64,000 nt of DNA from an uncultured Coriobacteriaceae bacterium (GTDB lineage: Bacteria > Actinomycetota > Coriobacteriia > Coriobacteriales > Atopobiaceae): the NCBI GenBank assembly GCA_902793465.1, contig CADBDT010000009.1:1-64000 (forward strand). The letters run 5' to 3'. Below are positions 43,778 through 51,945 of the stretch, in pieces. Below the pieces are notes generated by a model. The model was not told where the DNA came from. It ran no database searches and saw only the letters and a list, made by a program, of their open reading frames with translations. The stretch's first letter is position 1. Each line of letters begins with the position of its first letter. The translations under genes and the position numbers were made by a program.

Positions 43778-45061
43778 ATGGCTGCAAAGAAGCGCGACTT
43801 TTTGGACGAGATAATAGACATGCAGGAAAACTGGAACGCGTTGTCGCACACGGGCGACGATCTTGTGGAGCAGCTAACGGCCAATCCGGAGGACGCTCCC
43901 TACTACGACCCGGACGACTATCGCGAGCGTCCGCGCGTCAACTCGCTCTCGTGCGTTACCGCCGTCTCCCAGAATTCGGATACGTGCGCGAGGTGCCTGG
44001 ATGCGTGCCCCATAGATGCCATTAAGATAAAGGGTTCAACCGTACTTGTAGACGAGGCCTGTTGCAGATGCGACCTATGCGTTGCGGTGTGTCCTACCGA
44101 GGCATTTAGCGTAAACAAGAACGCCCCTCTTACGCTGTACGACAAGATCGCGCGCGTGGCCACGGCCTACGACCAGTGCTACATTACCTGCGCACGTGCC
44201 ATAGACCGCGTTCCGCAGCCAAACGAGGTGGTTGTTCCTTGCGTGGGAGCCATTGCCCGCGAGGTGTGGTTTGACCTCTTGTGCGAGTATCCCAACCTTA
44301 GCGTGTACCTTCCCCTTGGTATCTGTGACGACTGCAGGGTCGTTACGGGCGAGCTGGCGTTTTCCGATGCCATTGCCGATGCCGAAGAGTGGAGCGGCGA
44401 GACCGTGGGGCTCGAGGTCGACGAAGCCGACCTTGTACGCAGCCAAAAACGAGCCTACAAGCGGAGCCAGTTTGTGAGCAACATGACGCAGGCCGGGACG
44501 CGTCTGGTTTCACGGACGGCTCCGGCTCTTGCGGGCGCGCAGGCGGTGGCCAATCGTATGCGCGAGCACTCCGACCAAATAAACGAGCTGCAACGTACGC
44601 TCGAGCGTGCGTCTGGAGCGCAGAATGCCCAAAAGCGGCACCGCATGCTCACGCGCAAACGGCGTTTGGTTATGGCTGGCTTGCAAAAGTATCCCGACCT
44701 TGCGGACGAGATGTTATTCCTGTTTCCCGAGGTGGACTTTGAGGCTTGTACCATGTGCGAGGACTGCGTAAAGGTATGCACCGTGCACGCGCTGGAAATG
44801 GACAAGTCCGGTCGCATTCTGGTGGAGAGCTCGTACTGCACAAACTGCGGTGCGTGTGCGGTGGTGTGTCCCGAGGACGCCATTGTTATGCGCAAGCGCG
44901 ATGCGCAGGAGTTGGTTGTACCCGATCCCAAGGCGGAGGAGCGCAAGCGCCAGCGCGCGCGTGCGCAAAAGCTGAGGGAAGAGGGAAAGAAGCAGCTAGA
45001 CAAGGGCCTTAGTCTTATAGAGGGCCTAACGGAGGATGCTGGGGACAAAGCCCACAAATAG
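43778..45061 (+). CDS. Four-cluster ferredoxin-like 4Fe-4S protein
   Basis: 427 aa. Two pairs of cysteine motifs: CARCLDACP and CCRCDLCVAVCP (about 68-108), then CTMCEDCVKVCTV and CTNCGACAVVCP (about 325-370). This suggests four [4Fe-4S] clusters. Between them lies a region of about 210 residues with six further Cys (CYITCARAID, VVPCVGAIAR, GICDDCRVV). The C-terminus is Lys/Arg-rich and helical. It resembles multi-cluster ferredoxin proteins common in Coriobacteriia; the electron donor and acceptor are unknown. GAAGGAGG precedes the ATG. Monocistronic. Confidence 0.8.
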   Translation: MAAKKRDFLDEIIDMQENWNALSHTGDDLVEQLTANPEDAPYYDPDDYRERPRVNSLSCVTAVSQNSDTCARCLDACPIDAIKIKGSTVLVDEACCRCDLCVAVCPTEAFSVNKNAPLTLYDKIARVATAYDQCYITCARAIDRVPQPNEVVVPCVGAIAREVWFDLLCEYPNLSVYLPLGICDDCRVVTGELAFSDAIADAEEWSGETVGLEVDEADLVRSQKRAYKRSQFVSNMTQAGTRLVSRTAPALAGAQAVANRMREHSDQINELQRTLERASGAQNAQKRHRMLTRKRRLVMAGLQKYPDLADEMLFLFPEVDFEACTMCEDCVKVCTVHALEMDKSGRILVESSYCTNCGACAVVCPEDAIVMRKRDAQELVVPDPKAEERKRQRARAQKLREEGKKQLDKGLSLIEGLTEDAGDKAHK

Positions 45062-45102
45062 CGGCCGTTCGCTCGTTAAAGGCGAGCGGTGCGACGGATC
45101 CA

Positions 45103-45353
45103 GAGTTCACAACTACAGCCCTCGCCGGCAAAACCCCAGCTCGCGGATGCCTGTAAGAAGGCGTTTTGGTAGTTGTGTTCTCCAGAAACGTTTCCCGAGA
45201 ACACAACTACCAAACGACTACATAAATAATGGTAAAACCCCAGTTCGCGCGCTCCAAGAGATGCTGCTATGTGTAGTTGTGAACTCCGTGGACTGTGGCG
45301 GGAGTTCACAACTACATCTGGGCCTATCAAGAGGGGTACTCCCCCTTGATAGG
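45103..45353 (+). repeat. Structured compound repeat, copy 2
   Basis: Same order of parts as copy 1 at 5915: GAGTTCACAACTAC; box GGCAAAACCCCAGCTCGC; hairpin TTTTGGTAGTTGTGTTCTC/GAGAACACAACTACCAAA; box GGTAAAACCCCAGTTCGC (about 45232); hairpin GTAGTTGTGAACTC/GAGTTCACAACTAC; final CCTATCAAGAGGGG/CCCCCTTGATAGG. It lies between the ferredoxin-like gene and ychF. Confidence 0.85.
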
Positions 45354-45434
45354 CCCCAATTTGTGGTTCGGCAACGCGCCAAGTTGCCCGGTGAAGTATA
45401 CTGTTCTTTCTTGAAATTGGACGAAGGAGCAACC

Positions 45435-46508
45435 ATGGCACTATCCATCGGCATCGTGGGACTGCCCAACGTGGGCAAGTCAACGCTGTTTACGGCACTT
45501 ACCAAGAAGGGTGGCCTTGCGGCCAACTACCCCTTTGCAACCATCGATCCCAACGTGGGAATCGTGGATGTGCCCGATGCCCGCCTGCAAGTACTCGCAA
45601 ATATCGTTCACCCGGGCCGGATTGTTCCGGCAACGGTTGAGTTCGTGGACATCGCAGGCCTGGTAAAGGGTGCCAGCGAAGGAGAGGGTCTAGGCAACCA
45701 GTTTTTGGCAAACATCCGCAACACCGATGCCATCTGCGAGGTGGTAAGGTATTTTTCCGATCCAGACGTTATTCGCCACGAAAGCAGCGCCGATCCCCAG
45801 TCCGACATGGACACGATCCAAACGGAGCTGGTGCTGGCCGACCTCGGTACGCTTGAGCGCGCCATTCCCAAGCTAGAGAAGGAGGCAAAGCGCGACAAGG
45901 CCAACGCGCCGCGTCTGGCCATTGCCAAGCGGCTGGAAGAGTGGCTGGGTGCTGGAAACCGTGCCGCCACGCTGGACATGACCGACGAGGAGCGTGCCGC
46001 CGCGCACGATCTCTTCCTACTTACCATGAAGCCGATTCTCTACGTTGCCAACGTAGACGAGGATGCGCTGGGGGAGGAGCTGCCTCCCATCGACGGCTCC
46101 ACAGTGGTGCCCATTAGCGCAAAGGTGGAAGCCGAGCTGGCAGAGCTTGCCGAGGAAGATCCCGAGGAGGCCGCCGAGTACCTGGCCGATCTGGGACTGG
46201 AGCGCTCGGGTCTGGAAACGCTGGCCCAAGCGGCGTACGACCTGCTAGGTCTGCAGAGCTACTTTACCGCAGGCGAGATGGAGGTTAAGGCATGGACCGT
46301 GCGCAAAGGCGCCAAGGCACCCGAGGCCGCTGGCGTCATCCATTCCGACTTCGAGCGCGGATTTATTAAGGCCGAGGTCGCGAGCTACGACGACTACGTG
46401 AGCCTTGGCGGCGAGCAGGGCTGCAAGGCCGCGGGCAAACTGCGCATGGAGGGCAAGGAGTACGTCGTGCAGGACGGTGACGTTATGCACTTCCGCTTTA
46501 ACGTGTAG
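45435..46508 (+). CDS. ychF: Ribosome-binding ATPase YchF (OLA1 family)
   Basis: 357 aa. P-loop [14 protein letters not shown] (G1), [20 protein letters not shown] (G3), VEFVD, and a C-terminal TGS-like domain with [30 protein letters not shown] and [10 protein letters not shown]. YchF binds ATP rather than GTP (NxxE in place of NKxD; here VANVDED) and associates with ribosomes. GAAGGAGC precedes the ATG. The last about 30 bp of the gene are repeated at 47580, after an inserted two-gene module. Confidence 0.96.
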   Translation: MALSIGIVGLPNVGKSTLFTALTKKGGLAANYPFATIDPNVGIVDVPDARLQVLANIVHPGRIVPATVEFVDIAGLVKGASEGEGLGNQFLANIRNTDAICEVVRYFSDPDVIRHESSADPQSDMDTIQTELVLADLGTLERAIPKLEKEAKRDKANAPRLAIAKRLEEWLGAGNRAATLDMTDEERAAAHDLFLLTMKPILYVANVDEDALGEELPPIDGSTVVPISAKVEAELAELAEEDPEEAAEYLADLGLERSGLETLAQAAYDLLGLQSYFTAGEMEVKAWTVRKGAKAPEAAGVIHSDFERGFIKAEVASYDDYVSLGGEQGCKAAGKLRMEGKEYVVQDGDVMHFRFNV

Positions 46509-46521
46509 CCAGACAATGGAG
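46479..46521 (+). repeat. Left copy of the duplicated ychF 3' end (candidate attL)
   Basis: GACGTTATGCACTTCCGCTT through the stop codon to CAATGGAG. It matches 47580-47624, with one mismatch in the 30-bp core and small differences after the stop. Confidence 0.8.
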
Positions 46522-47040
46522 ATATTCCCCTGCCACTAAAGATGAGTCAAGAGCTGGGATTATATTCCGTTGCCGCAGGTAGGCGGACGTCCCGCAACGG
46601 TCCCCGTCGCTGCCCACGTCGGCATTTCCGCAGGATTCGCCTGGCGCTCCCGAATGGGACAAACTCCTCCGTCCCCTTTGTCCGTTCGGGGATCGTCGCA
46701 TTCTGTGGTCTGCAAAATGTGCAGCTTGCGCGCCACAGAATGTATCGGTTTTCTCGACAAGCCATCTACCTGCGGTTATACGAGACATTTGCTCGTCAAC
46801 GCATTCCGTGACCCGCAGAGTGCGCATTTTGCGACCCGCAGAATGCAGCTCCCGGGATAAACTCCTCCGTCCCCATCGTCCCGTCCAGATGACTTGTACC
46901 GACCTTCTTCCTGTGGCTGAGGATGTGGTATAAATATCTCAGTGGCCAACGCTACTTTCAAGAGCCGGGGGCTTTCCTCCGGCATTCTTTTTCTCGTCTA
47001 GGACGTTCTCTGTCCTATAAGCGTCGGGATGTGATGACTC
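46522..47040. other. Intergenic region with hairpin repeats
   Basis: No ORF here is convincing. It contains a GGGACAAACTCCTCCGTCCC word (46656) as in the 17979 hairpin. Two similar imperfect hairpins built on GCATTC..GAATG lie near 46688-46742 and 46801-46846, and a further CTCCTCCGTCCCC at 46861. A TATAAA at about 46931 may be the -10 of the DUF2442 gene. Confidence 0.5.
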
Positions 47041-47313
47041 ATGATGTACCGATATCTGACGTTAAACGATGGCACGGAAGTGGTTCATTCCGACATGCTC
47101 CCCGATGGCCGAGTGAAGGTCTTCTTTGAGCGGCCGGATGCGGTGGATGGGTTTCACGATGCGACCTGCTATCTTCCCGATTACACGTGGGAAGACGTGT
47201 CTGGCTTCTCGGATGCGGACATGGAACGCAACGAGCGCCTGATCAAAGAGGTTGCGCACATTATTATCGAGCTCTCTCAAGAGGGAGGCTTCGACAATGC
47301 CTCAGATTTTTAG
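47041..47313 (+). CDS. DUF2442 protein (module 1)
   Basis: 90 aa: MMYRYLTLNDGTEVVHSDML, then DATCYLPDYTWEDVSGFSD, with a helical C-terminus. DUF2442 proteins are frequently encoded beside DUF4160, as here (17-bp overlap with the next gene), and the pair is suspected to be a toxin-antitoxin-like module. Similar to the protein at 47923 (MYYEYVELCDGTQVAYSEVL). The ribosome-binding site is weak. Confidence 0.78.
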   Translation: MMYRYLTLNDGTEVVHSDMLPDGRVKVFFERPDAVDGFHDATCYLPDYTWEDVSGFSDADMERNERLIKEVAHIIIELSQEGGFDNASDF

Positions 47314-47575
47314 GGTTGGGGCTTACCTCGTCTATTTCTGGTCGGACGAGGGTCATCCATTGGAGCCGATTCACGTCCATGCGACACAGGGCGCTCCGCA
47401 TGAGAATGCCACGAAGGTTTGGATTACCAGCAAAGGTCACTGCCTTCTCGCCAACAACAGGTCGGAAGTTCCAGCCAGACAGCTGCGCATCATCATGCGG
47501 ACGATCGAGGCGCAGCATCGCGAAGTCGAAGAACAGTGGCTCCAGTATTTCGGGGAGATTCGCTACTACTGCTAA
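47297..47575 (+). CDS. DUF4160 protein (module 1)
   Basis: 92 aa: MPQIFRVGAYLVYFWSDEGH, PIHVHATQGAPHENATKVW and a helical end (RIIMRTIEAQHREVEEQWL). The P-x-HVHV-like motif is the DUF4160 hallmark. GAGGGAGG precedes ATG 47297 inside the end of the DUF2442 gene, so the two are translationally linked. The duplicated ychF tail begins 5 bp after the stop. Confidence 0.82.
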   Translation: MPQIFRVGAYLVYFWSDEGHPLEPIHVHATQGAPHENATKVWITSKGHCLLANNRSEVPARQLRIIMRTIEAQHREVEEQWLQYFGEIRYYC

Positions 47576-47579
47576 GCGC

Positions 47580-47624
47580 GACGTAATGCACTTCCGCTTT
47601 AACGTGTAGTGCCAAGCAATGGAG
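47580..47624 (+). repeat. Right copy of the duplicated ychF 3' end (candidate attR)
   Basis: GACGTAATGCACTTCCGCTT up to CAATGGAG. It repeats the last codons and stop of ychF (HFRFNV-stop), although the upstream gene part is absent. It keeps the adjacent hairpin at 47613, so this may be the original ychF-downstream junction. Confidence 0.8.
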
Positions 47625-47640
47625 CAAGATCCATTGCTTG
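47613..47640. terminator. Hairpin, probable original ychF terminator
   Basis: Perfect 11-bp stem CAAGCAATGGA/TCCATTGCTTG with a 6-nt loop, between the two convergent DUF4160 genes. The T tract is weak on both strands. Confidence 0.5.
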
Positions 47641-47654
47641 CTTGACGTACTCCG

Positions 47655-47930
47655 CTACTTGTAAAACGAAAGATCACCGTGGAAGTACTCGCTCCATCGC
47701 TTGCAAATCTCGTCATGGTTGAGCATGACGAAATCCATCACATCCGCCAGTTCCTTTTTATTGAGTTTGCTGCCGTTGTTTGCAAGGATGCAACCGCCGT
47801 TTCTCGTGAGCCATATTTTTGTGGCATTCGCTGAAGGATGTCCTTTTGCCACATGCACATGCACGGGTTCACCGTTCTCGGCAGTCCAAAAGAAGATGGC
47901 AAAGCCCCGAAAGAGAAAGATTCTAGGCAT
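47655..47930 (-). CDS. DUF4160 protein (module 2)
   Basis: 91 aa: MPRIFLFRGFAIFFWTAENG, EPVHVHVAKGHPSANATKIW, GGCILANNGSKLNKKELADV. Clearly related to the module 1 DUF4160 (shared VHVH, NATK-W, NN patterns). ATG 47930 overlaps the end of its DUF2442 partner by 8 bp. The gene faces module 1 tail to tail. Confidence 0.82.
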   Translation of the reverse strand: MPRIFLFRGFAIFFWTAENGEPVHVHVAKGHPSANATKIWLTRNGGCILANNGSKLNKKELADVMDFVMLNHDEICKRWSEYFHGDLSFYK

Positions 47931-48183
47931 ATGTTTTAGAGACCTCTCGAGCCAGTCGTAGTATAAGAGGGGCATTTTTGTGCACAAAGGCATCCAGCCT
48001 GGACAACTCATCCTTGGAGAAACCGTCTATGTTTGACCACTCGAAGGATGGAATTGAGCAACGGGCTGAGTTGAATCCGAGCTCTACTGGCTGCTCGACG
48101 GACACGTCTACGGTGCCGTTCTCAAGTACTTCTGAGTAAGCGACTTGCGTGCCGTCGCAGAGTTCAACGTATTCATAGTACAT
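47923..48183 (-). CDS. DUF2442 protein (module 2)
   Basis: 86 aa: MYYEYVELCDGTQVAYSEVL, VELGFNSARCSIPSFEWSN, then a helical end ILRLAREVSKTYA. AAGGAGGCC precedes the ATG. It forms a translationally coupled pair with the DUF4160 gene, the mirror image of module 1. Confidence 0.8.
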   Translation of the reverse strand: MYYEYVELCDGTQVAYSEVLENGTVDVSVEQPVELGFNSARCSIPSFEWSNIDGFSKDELSRLDAFVHKNAPLILRLAREVSKTYA

Positions 48184-48380
48184 GGCTGGCCTCCTTACTC
48201 ATTCAGTATACTCGCACGCAGGTGGTTTGCTGGGTGCGCTCCGCAGAATAAAGGTCAAGGAATCAAGGTTAAGTACTGTCAACTATAAAACGCGCGACAA
48301 GTAAAACCATACAGCACGCCGCGATTGAGGGTATAGTGTTGGGTTACAACGGCAGTGGCAAAGCGTGGTGGGGTGGTCGA

Positions 48381-50231
48381 ATGGGTGAATCGGCATACGA
48401 GGTTACGTGTCCTACGTGCGGGAAGGTGTTCTATCCCCGTGTTGCTGCGGCACAGTTCTTCTGCCCGCAATGCGGCATGCAAATTGCACAGAAGCCTCCG
48501 CTTTCCCACGAGGAGGCGCAGGCCCAGGCACTACGCGCGGTGGAGCAGGCTGCGGCAGTGGCGGAGCAGGCCGCCGAGGCGGCAAAGCTTGCCGGGCAGG
48601 AACAGGCGCGTATTCAGTCTGTGGACGAGGCAAACGAGGCAGTGCGCAAGGCCATGGAGGCAGTGCGTATGGCGCAAGAGGCCACGCGCGCCCAAGAGCA
48701 GTTTACCCAGGAACAAAAGGAGATGCTCGAGCAGAGCCGCGTGGAGTTCCAGCGCACCATGCAGGAGATAAAGCAGCGCGATGCCGAAATGGCAGCGCGT
48801 CACAAGGCGGAAGCCGAGGCGCTAAGGAAAGCACAGGAAGCCGAAAATCAGCGACTGGCACAGGAAGCCGAGGCCAAACGCCAGGCCGAGACCCAGCGGC
48901 AGGCTACGGAACGAGCGGAGGCGCAGCGAAGGGCTGCCGCCGCGGCAGCTGCCCAAACCCAGGCCCACCCCGTGGAGTATCGCAAAAACGTTGCCCTGCG
49001 TCACACCAACGGATGCGGGCTGTACATTGTTACCATTCCCACCAACTGGTCCATAAAGCAGACCCTAATCTCCCACGGGACGCGGGAATACAACCCGCTT
49101 GCCCTTCTTGTCGACGGCGAGGGCGGCGCCATAATTCTGGGGCAGGGCGATGCGGGGTCGCGTTTGAGCTCGGGTATGAAGGCGGTCATGAACACCTACG
49201 GCGCGGCAATTGCGGCTGCCGACCGCACCAACTACGCCAGCATGCCCAGCGCGCAGAAAGTCGCCGACCAGGAGATGCTGGAGTACGTTGACACCAACAA
49301 TTGCGTTAACCTCAGGCTCGTACAGGAAATCCCGAGCACCAGCCTGCAGCAGCGCCAACAGGAGGCGCGACAGCTGTACCAACAGGCGGGCAGGGCCGTC
49401 GGCAACACGCTGCTTAAGGATCCCTATGCCGCCGAGGTAATGCGCATCTACGAGTTCGAGAGCGGCGGCGTGCAAAAGAAGGCTGCGGTGTACGTGCGGG
49501 TGGTTGCAATGAAGGACGCTTCGGGCGTAGAGAACCTCAATCCCATGGGTCTTGCGTTTAACCTGGGGTCATCGCTCGGAGGGCTCTTTTCCAAAAAGAA
49601 GTCCCAGGCTCAGGCCCAGCAGACAAACCCTCAGCAGGTGGGTGCGAGTAGCGCCAGCTCAACATGGAGCCTTCCCAACTACGACGACTACATGCGCGGT
49701 GGAACCATCTATTGGGACGTTTACGCCACGCACATGCTCACCTCGCCGATCGACAGGTTTGAGGAGCGCTTCAAGAACGCGTTCCTGCCTTTGGTGCAAA
49801 CGTTTGAGGTTCATCCCGACATCCAAAACCTCGTGCTCAACTCCAAGCGCCAGGAGGCTGCGCAGATTCAGGCGGCCACCAACCAGCAAATACACGCCAT
49901 GAACATGCAAACGCAGGCCACGCTCGACGCGGCTCGTCAGGCGTCGGCAGCGCACTCGGCTATGGTCGACGACTACCTGCGTCAGAGCGACGCGCATCAC
50001 CAGGCGTTCAGGGAGCGCACGAACGCCCAGTTCAACACGGGATACGGTAGCAGCTCGCCAGACTACTCCGAGGCAATTCGCGGCGTAAACACGTTTAGGA
50101 CATCCGACGGCCGCGAGGTGGAGCTGGACGTCTCCGCCGACCGTGCCTACGAGAACCAGGCGGGAGACGTTATAGGCGGCTCTGGTGGCTTCGATCCCGG
50201 CGCCGACTGGACCGAGATTCCTCGTGCGTAG
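48381..50231 (+). CDS. Zinc-ribbon / coiled-coil protein of unknown function
   Basis: 616 aa from ATG 48381 (frame open from TTG 48336). A zinc ribbon lies at 9-33 (CPTCGKVFYPRVAAAQFFCPQC, two CxxC knuckles). A long Ala/Gln/Glu-rich coiled coil runs about 45-195. A globular region (about 200-420) has RKNVALRHTNGCGLYIVTIP and GGAIILGQGDAGSRL; a second (about 420-520) has YWDVYATHMLTSPIDRFEER. The tail is low-complexity. No membrane helix is seen. A TATAGT hexamer at 48330 may be its -10. No family recognised. Confidence 0.7.
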   Translation: MGESAYEVTCPTCGKVFYPRVAAAQFFCPQCGMQIAQKPPLSHEEAQAQALRAVEQAAAVAEQAAEAAKLAGQEQARIQSVDEANEAVRKAMEAVRMAQEATRAQEQFTQEQKEMLEQSRVEFQRTMQEIKQRDAEMAARHKAEAEALRKAQEAENQRLAQEAEAKRQAETQRQATERAEAQRRAAAAAAAQTQAHPVEYRKNVALRHTNGCGLYIVTIPTNWSIKQTLISHGTREYNPLALLVDGEGGAIILGQGDAGSRLSSGMKAVMNTYGAAIAAADRTNYASMPSAQKVADQEMLEYVDTNNCVNLRLVQEIPSTSLQQRQQEARQLYQQAGRAVGNTLLKDPYAAEVMRIYEFESGGVQKKAAVYVRVVAMKDASGVENLNPMGLAFNLGSSLGGLFSKKKSQAQAQQTNPQQVGASSASSTWSLPNYDDYMRGGTIYWDVYATHMLTSPIDRFEERFKNAFLPLVQTFEVHPDIQNLVLNSKRQEAAQIQAATNQQIHAMNMQTQATLDAARQASAAHSAMVDDYLRQSDAHHQAFRERTNAQFNTGYGSSSPDYSEAIRGVNTFRTSDGREVELDVSADRAYENQAGDVIGGSGGFDPGADWTEIPRA

Positions 50232-50251
50232 TCTGTCCCTTGCTGCGGGGC

Positions 50252-50396
50252 TTGGTGTGCCTATAGGGGATACTCCCCCGCGGGTACATCGCGGATAGTG
50301 CTCTCATAATAAGATGGGTTTCCCGCGATGTACCCGATGGGGAGTATCCCCTATAGGCACACCCACCACACGGCGCGATGTACCCGCGGGGGAGTA
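50252..50396. repeat. GTACAT palindrome 10 (family A) plus a partial unit
   Basis: Arms TGGTGTGCCTATAGGGGATA.../...TATCCCCTATAGGCACACCCA with inner GCGGGTACATCGCGG/CCGCGATGTACCC (to about 50366). A lone half-unit CGCGATGTACCCGCGGGGGA follows at 50374-50396. It lies 21 bp after the preceding gene. Confidence 0.88.
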
Positions 50397-50532
50397 ATCG
50401 GCAACGCCACGCGTACGCCGCCACCTTGCCAAAACTGTCATTGCCAGAAAATAGCATGCAAGGATAATTCAGCTTCTGTTGTCGTATGCTCTAACAATGG
50501 GAGCCTAGGAATCGCGGAAAAGAGGTATGCAT

Positions 50533-51915
50533 ATGTTCTGTCCACACTGTGGTGCTCAGCAGCCAGAAGGAACGAAGTTCTGTACGGAATGCGGTAGCCA
50601 GTTAGGGACTGCTGCAGAATCTGCGCAGCAGGAAACAACACAAGCTGCCTCAAACGCCGGCCCCACGAACCCACGGCCCGAGCCACAGCAGCCCGAACCG
50701 AAACCGCAGCCGCAGCAGCCCGAGCCACCGCAACAGCCCGCCCAGCCACAGGAGGCCGGTTTGCCAAAGCAACCCGAGCAGCCACAGCCTTCGCAGGAGC
50801 CAGGCACAAAAGAGCCGGGCAAGTCCAAGACCAACTACACGGTAGTTGCCATAGTGGGAGGTGCCGTAGCGCTTATTGTTGCCATCGCAATTGGAGTTAC
50901 CCTGGTGCTTGGCTCATCCAATGGGCCGGCCAAGTATATTGGTTGGTGGCACCTGGTAGACAGCACGATCGATGGGATGGACAGGGACAGAGTGGCGCTT
51001 GCGGCAAGCGAAGGCGAAGTTGTTACGCTGGAGATAAGGGACGACCGCACGGCTGTGTACGACTATGTACTTGAACAAATAGATGGCAAGTGGGGAGAAG
51101 ATAACCCAGGTATATGGCTGTCGTTTGGCTCAGGCAACATGAACGAGCTATCACTTATAGATAACGATTCGGTGCTCCAGGTCTACAGCAAGGGAAATAA
51201 AGAAACGTACTACTTCGAAAAGGGAAAAGAATACCCGGTTTCGGTCGATGCAGAAGGCGGCACGGGTGGTAGCGACACCATAATTACCGATGGTCTTGAC
51301 ACCATAATTACCGACGGCAACGACACCATTGTTACAAACGATAGCAACAAGGGGTCAAACAGCTCCAGCAACTCGGCCTCCAGCTCCAGCAGCTCGGCCT
51401 CCAGCTCCTCTTCGAGCTCAGCCAAAACGGACGAGAGCACAAAGTCCATTGGCAGCCAAAAGGTGGGCTCCCTTACGGTACCCAAGCTTTGGTACGACCG
51501 CACCTCCGACTTGGACCCCAACATTGTGGACGCTTACGAAACAGTGTACTTCGTGGATCCCGACTCCGTGTTTAGCTCTACGGTGTCGAATGGTCGCGTT
51601 TGGGCAAAGTCGGTCGAAATGACCGTGCAGCCAACCTCTTACGCCGAGATTGCAAACACGACCGTACAAAAGTACAAGGGCGACACAAAGACCTACGACG
51701 ACGTTAGCGTAACCGATACCGAGCTAGGCGGCCGCAAGGCAAAGCTTATTTCCACCAGCATGCCTAACGACAAGAACGTTCAGGTAAGGACCTTGGTTGT
51801 AGATCGCGATGGCGACGGCAAGGTTGCGGTTTCGCTGGCCTTTAACGCAGGCTACAACGAAACCGAGGCCAAGGAGGTCCTGGACAAAATTGCTTCTACT
51901 TGGAAGGTGAAGTAG
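50533..51915 (+). CDS. Zinc-ribbon membrane protein with Pro/Gln-rich linker and extracellular domain
   Basis: 460 aa. Zinc ribbon at the start (CPHCGAQQPEGTKFCTECG). A Pro/Gln/Glu-rich linker runs about 40-100. One membrane helix (VVAIVGGAVALIVAIAIGVTLV, about 105-127) gives an outside C-terminus. The exterior part has a lipocalin-like beta stretch, then a triple short repeat (DTIITDG, DTIITDG, DTIVTND), a Ser-rich stalk of about 25 residues, and a final beta domain (TVPKLWYDRTSDLDP..., ending DKIASTWKVK). AGAGG precedes ATG 50533 (50527 also possible). Function unknown. Confidence 0.72.
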   Translation: MFCPHCGAQQPEGTKFCTECGSQLGTAAESAQQETTQAASNAGPTNPRPEPQQPEPKPQPQQPEPPQQPAQPQEAGLPKQPEQPQPSQEPGTKEPGKSKTNYTVVAIVGGAVALIVAIAIGVTLVLGSSNGPAKYIGWWHLVDSTIDGMDRDRVALAASEGEVVTLEIRDDRTAVYDYVLEQIDGKWGEDNPGIWLSFGSGNMNELSLIDNDSVLQVYSKGNKETYYFEKGKEYPVSVDAEGGTGGSDTIITDGLDTIITDGNDTIVTNDSNKGSNSSSNSASSSSSSASSSSSSSAKTDESTKSIGSQKVGSLTVPKLWYDRTSDLDPNIVDAYETVYFVDPDSVFSSTVSNGRVWAKSVEMTVQPTSYAEIANTTVQKYKGDTKTYDDVSVTDTELGGRKAKLISTSMPNDKNVQVRTLVVDRDGDGKVAVSLAFNAGYNETEAKEVLDKIASTWKVK

Positions 51916-51945
51916 GGCATTCCCAAGACAAGAGGTGAAACCTTA

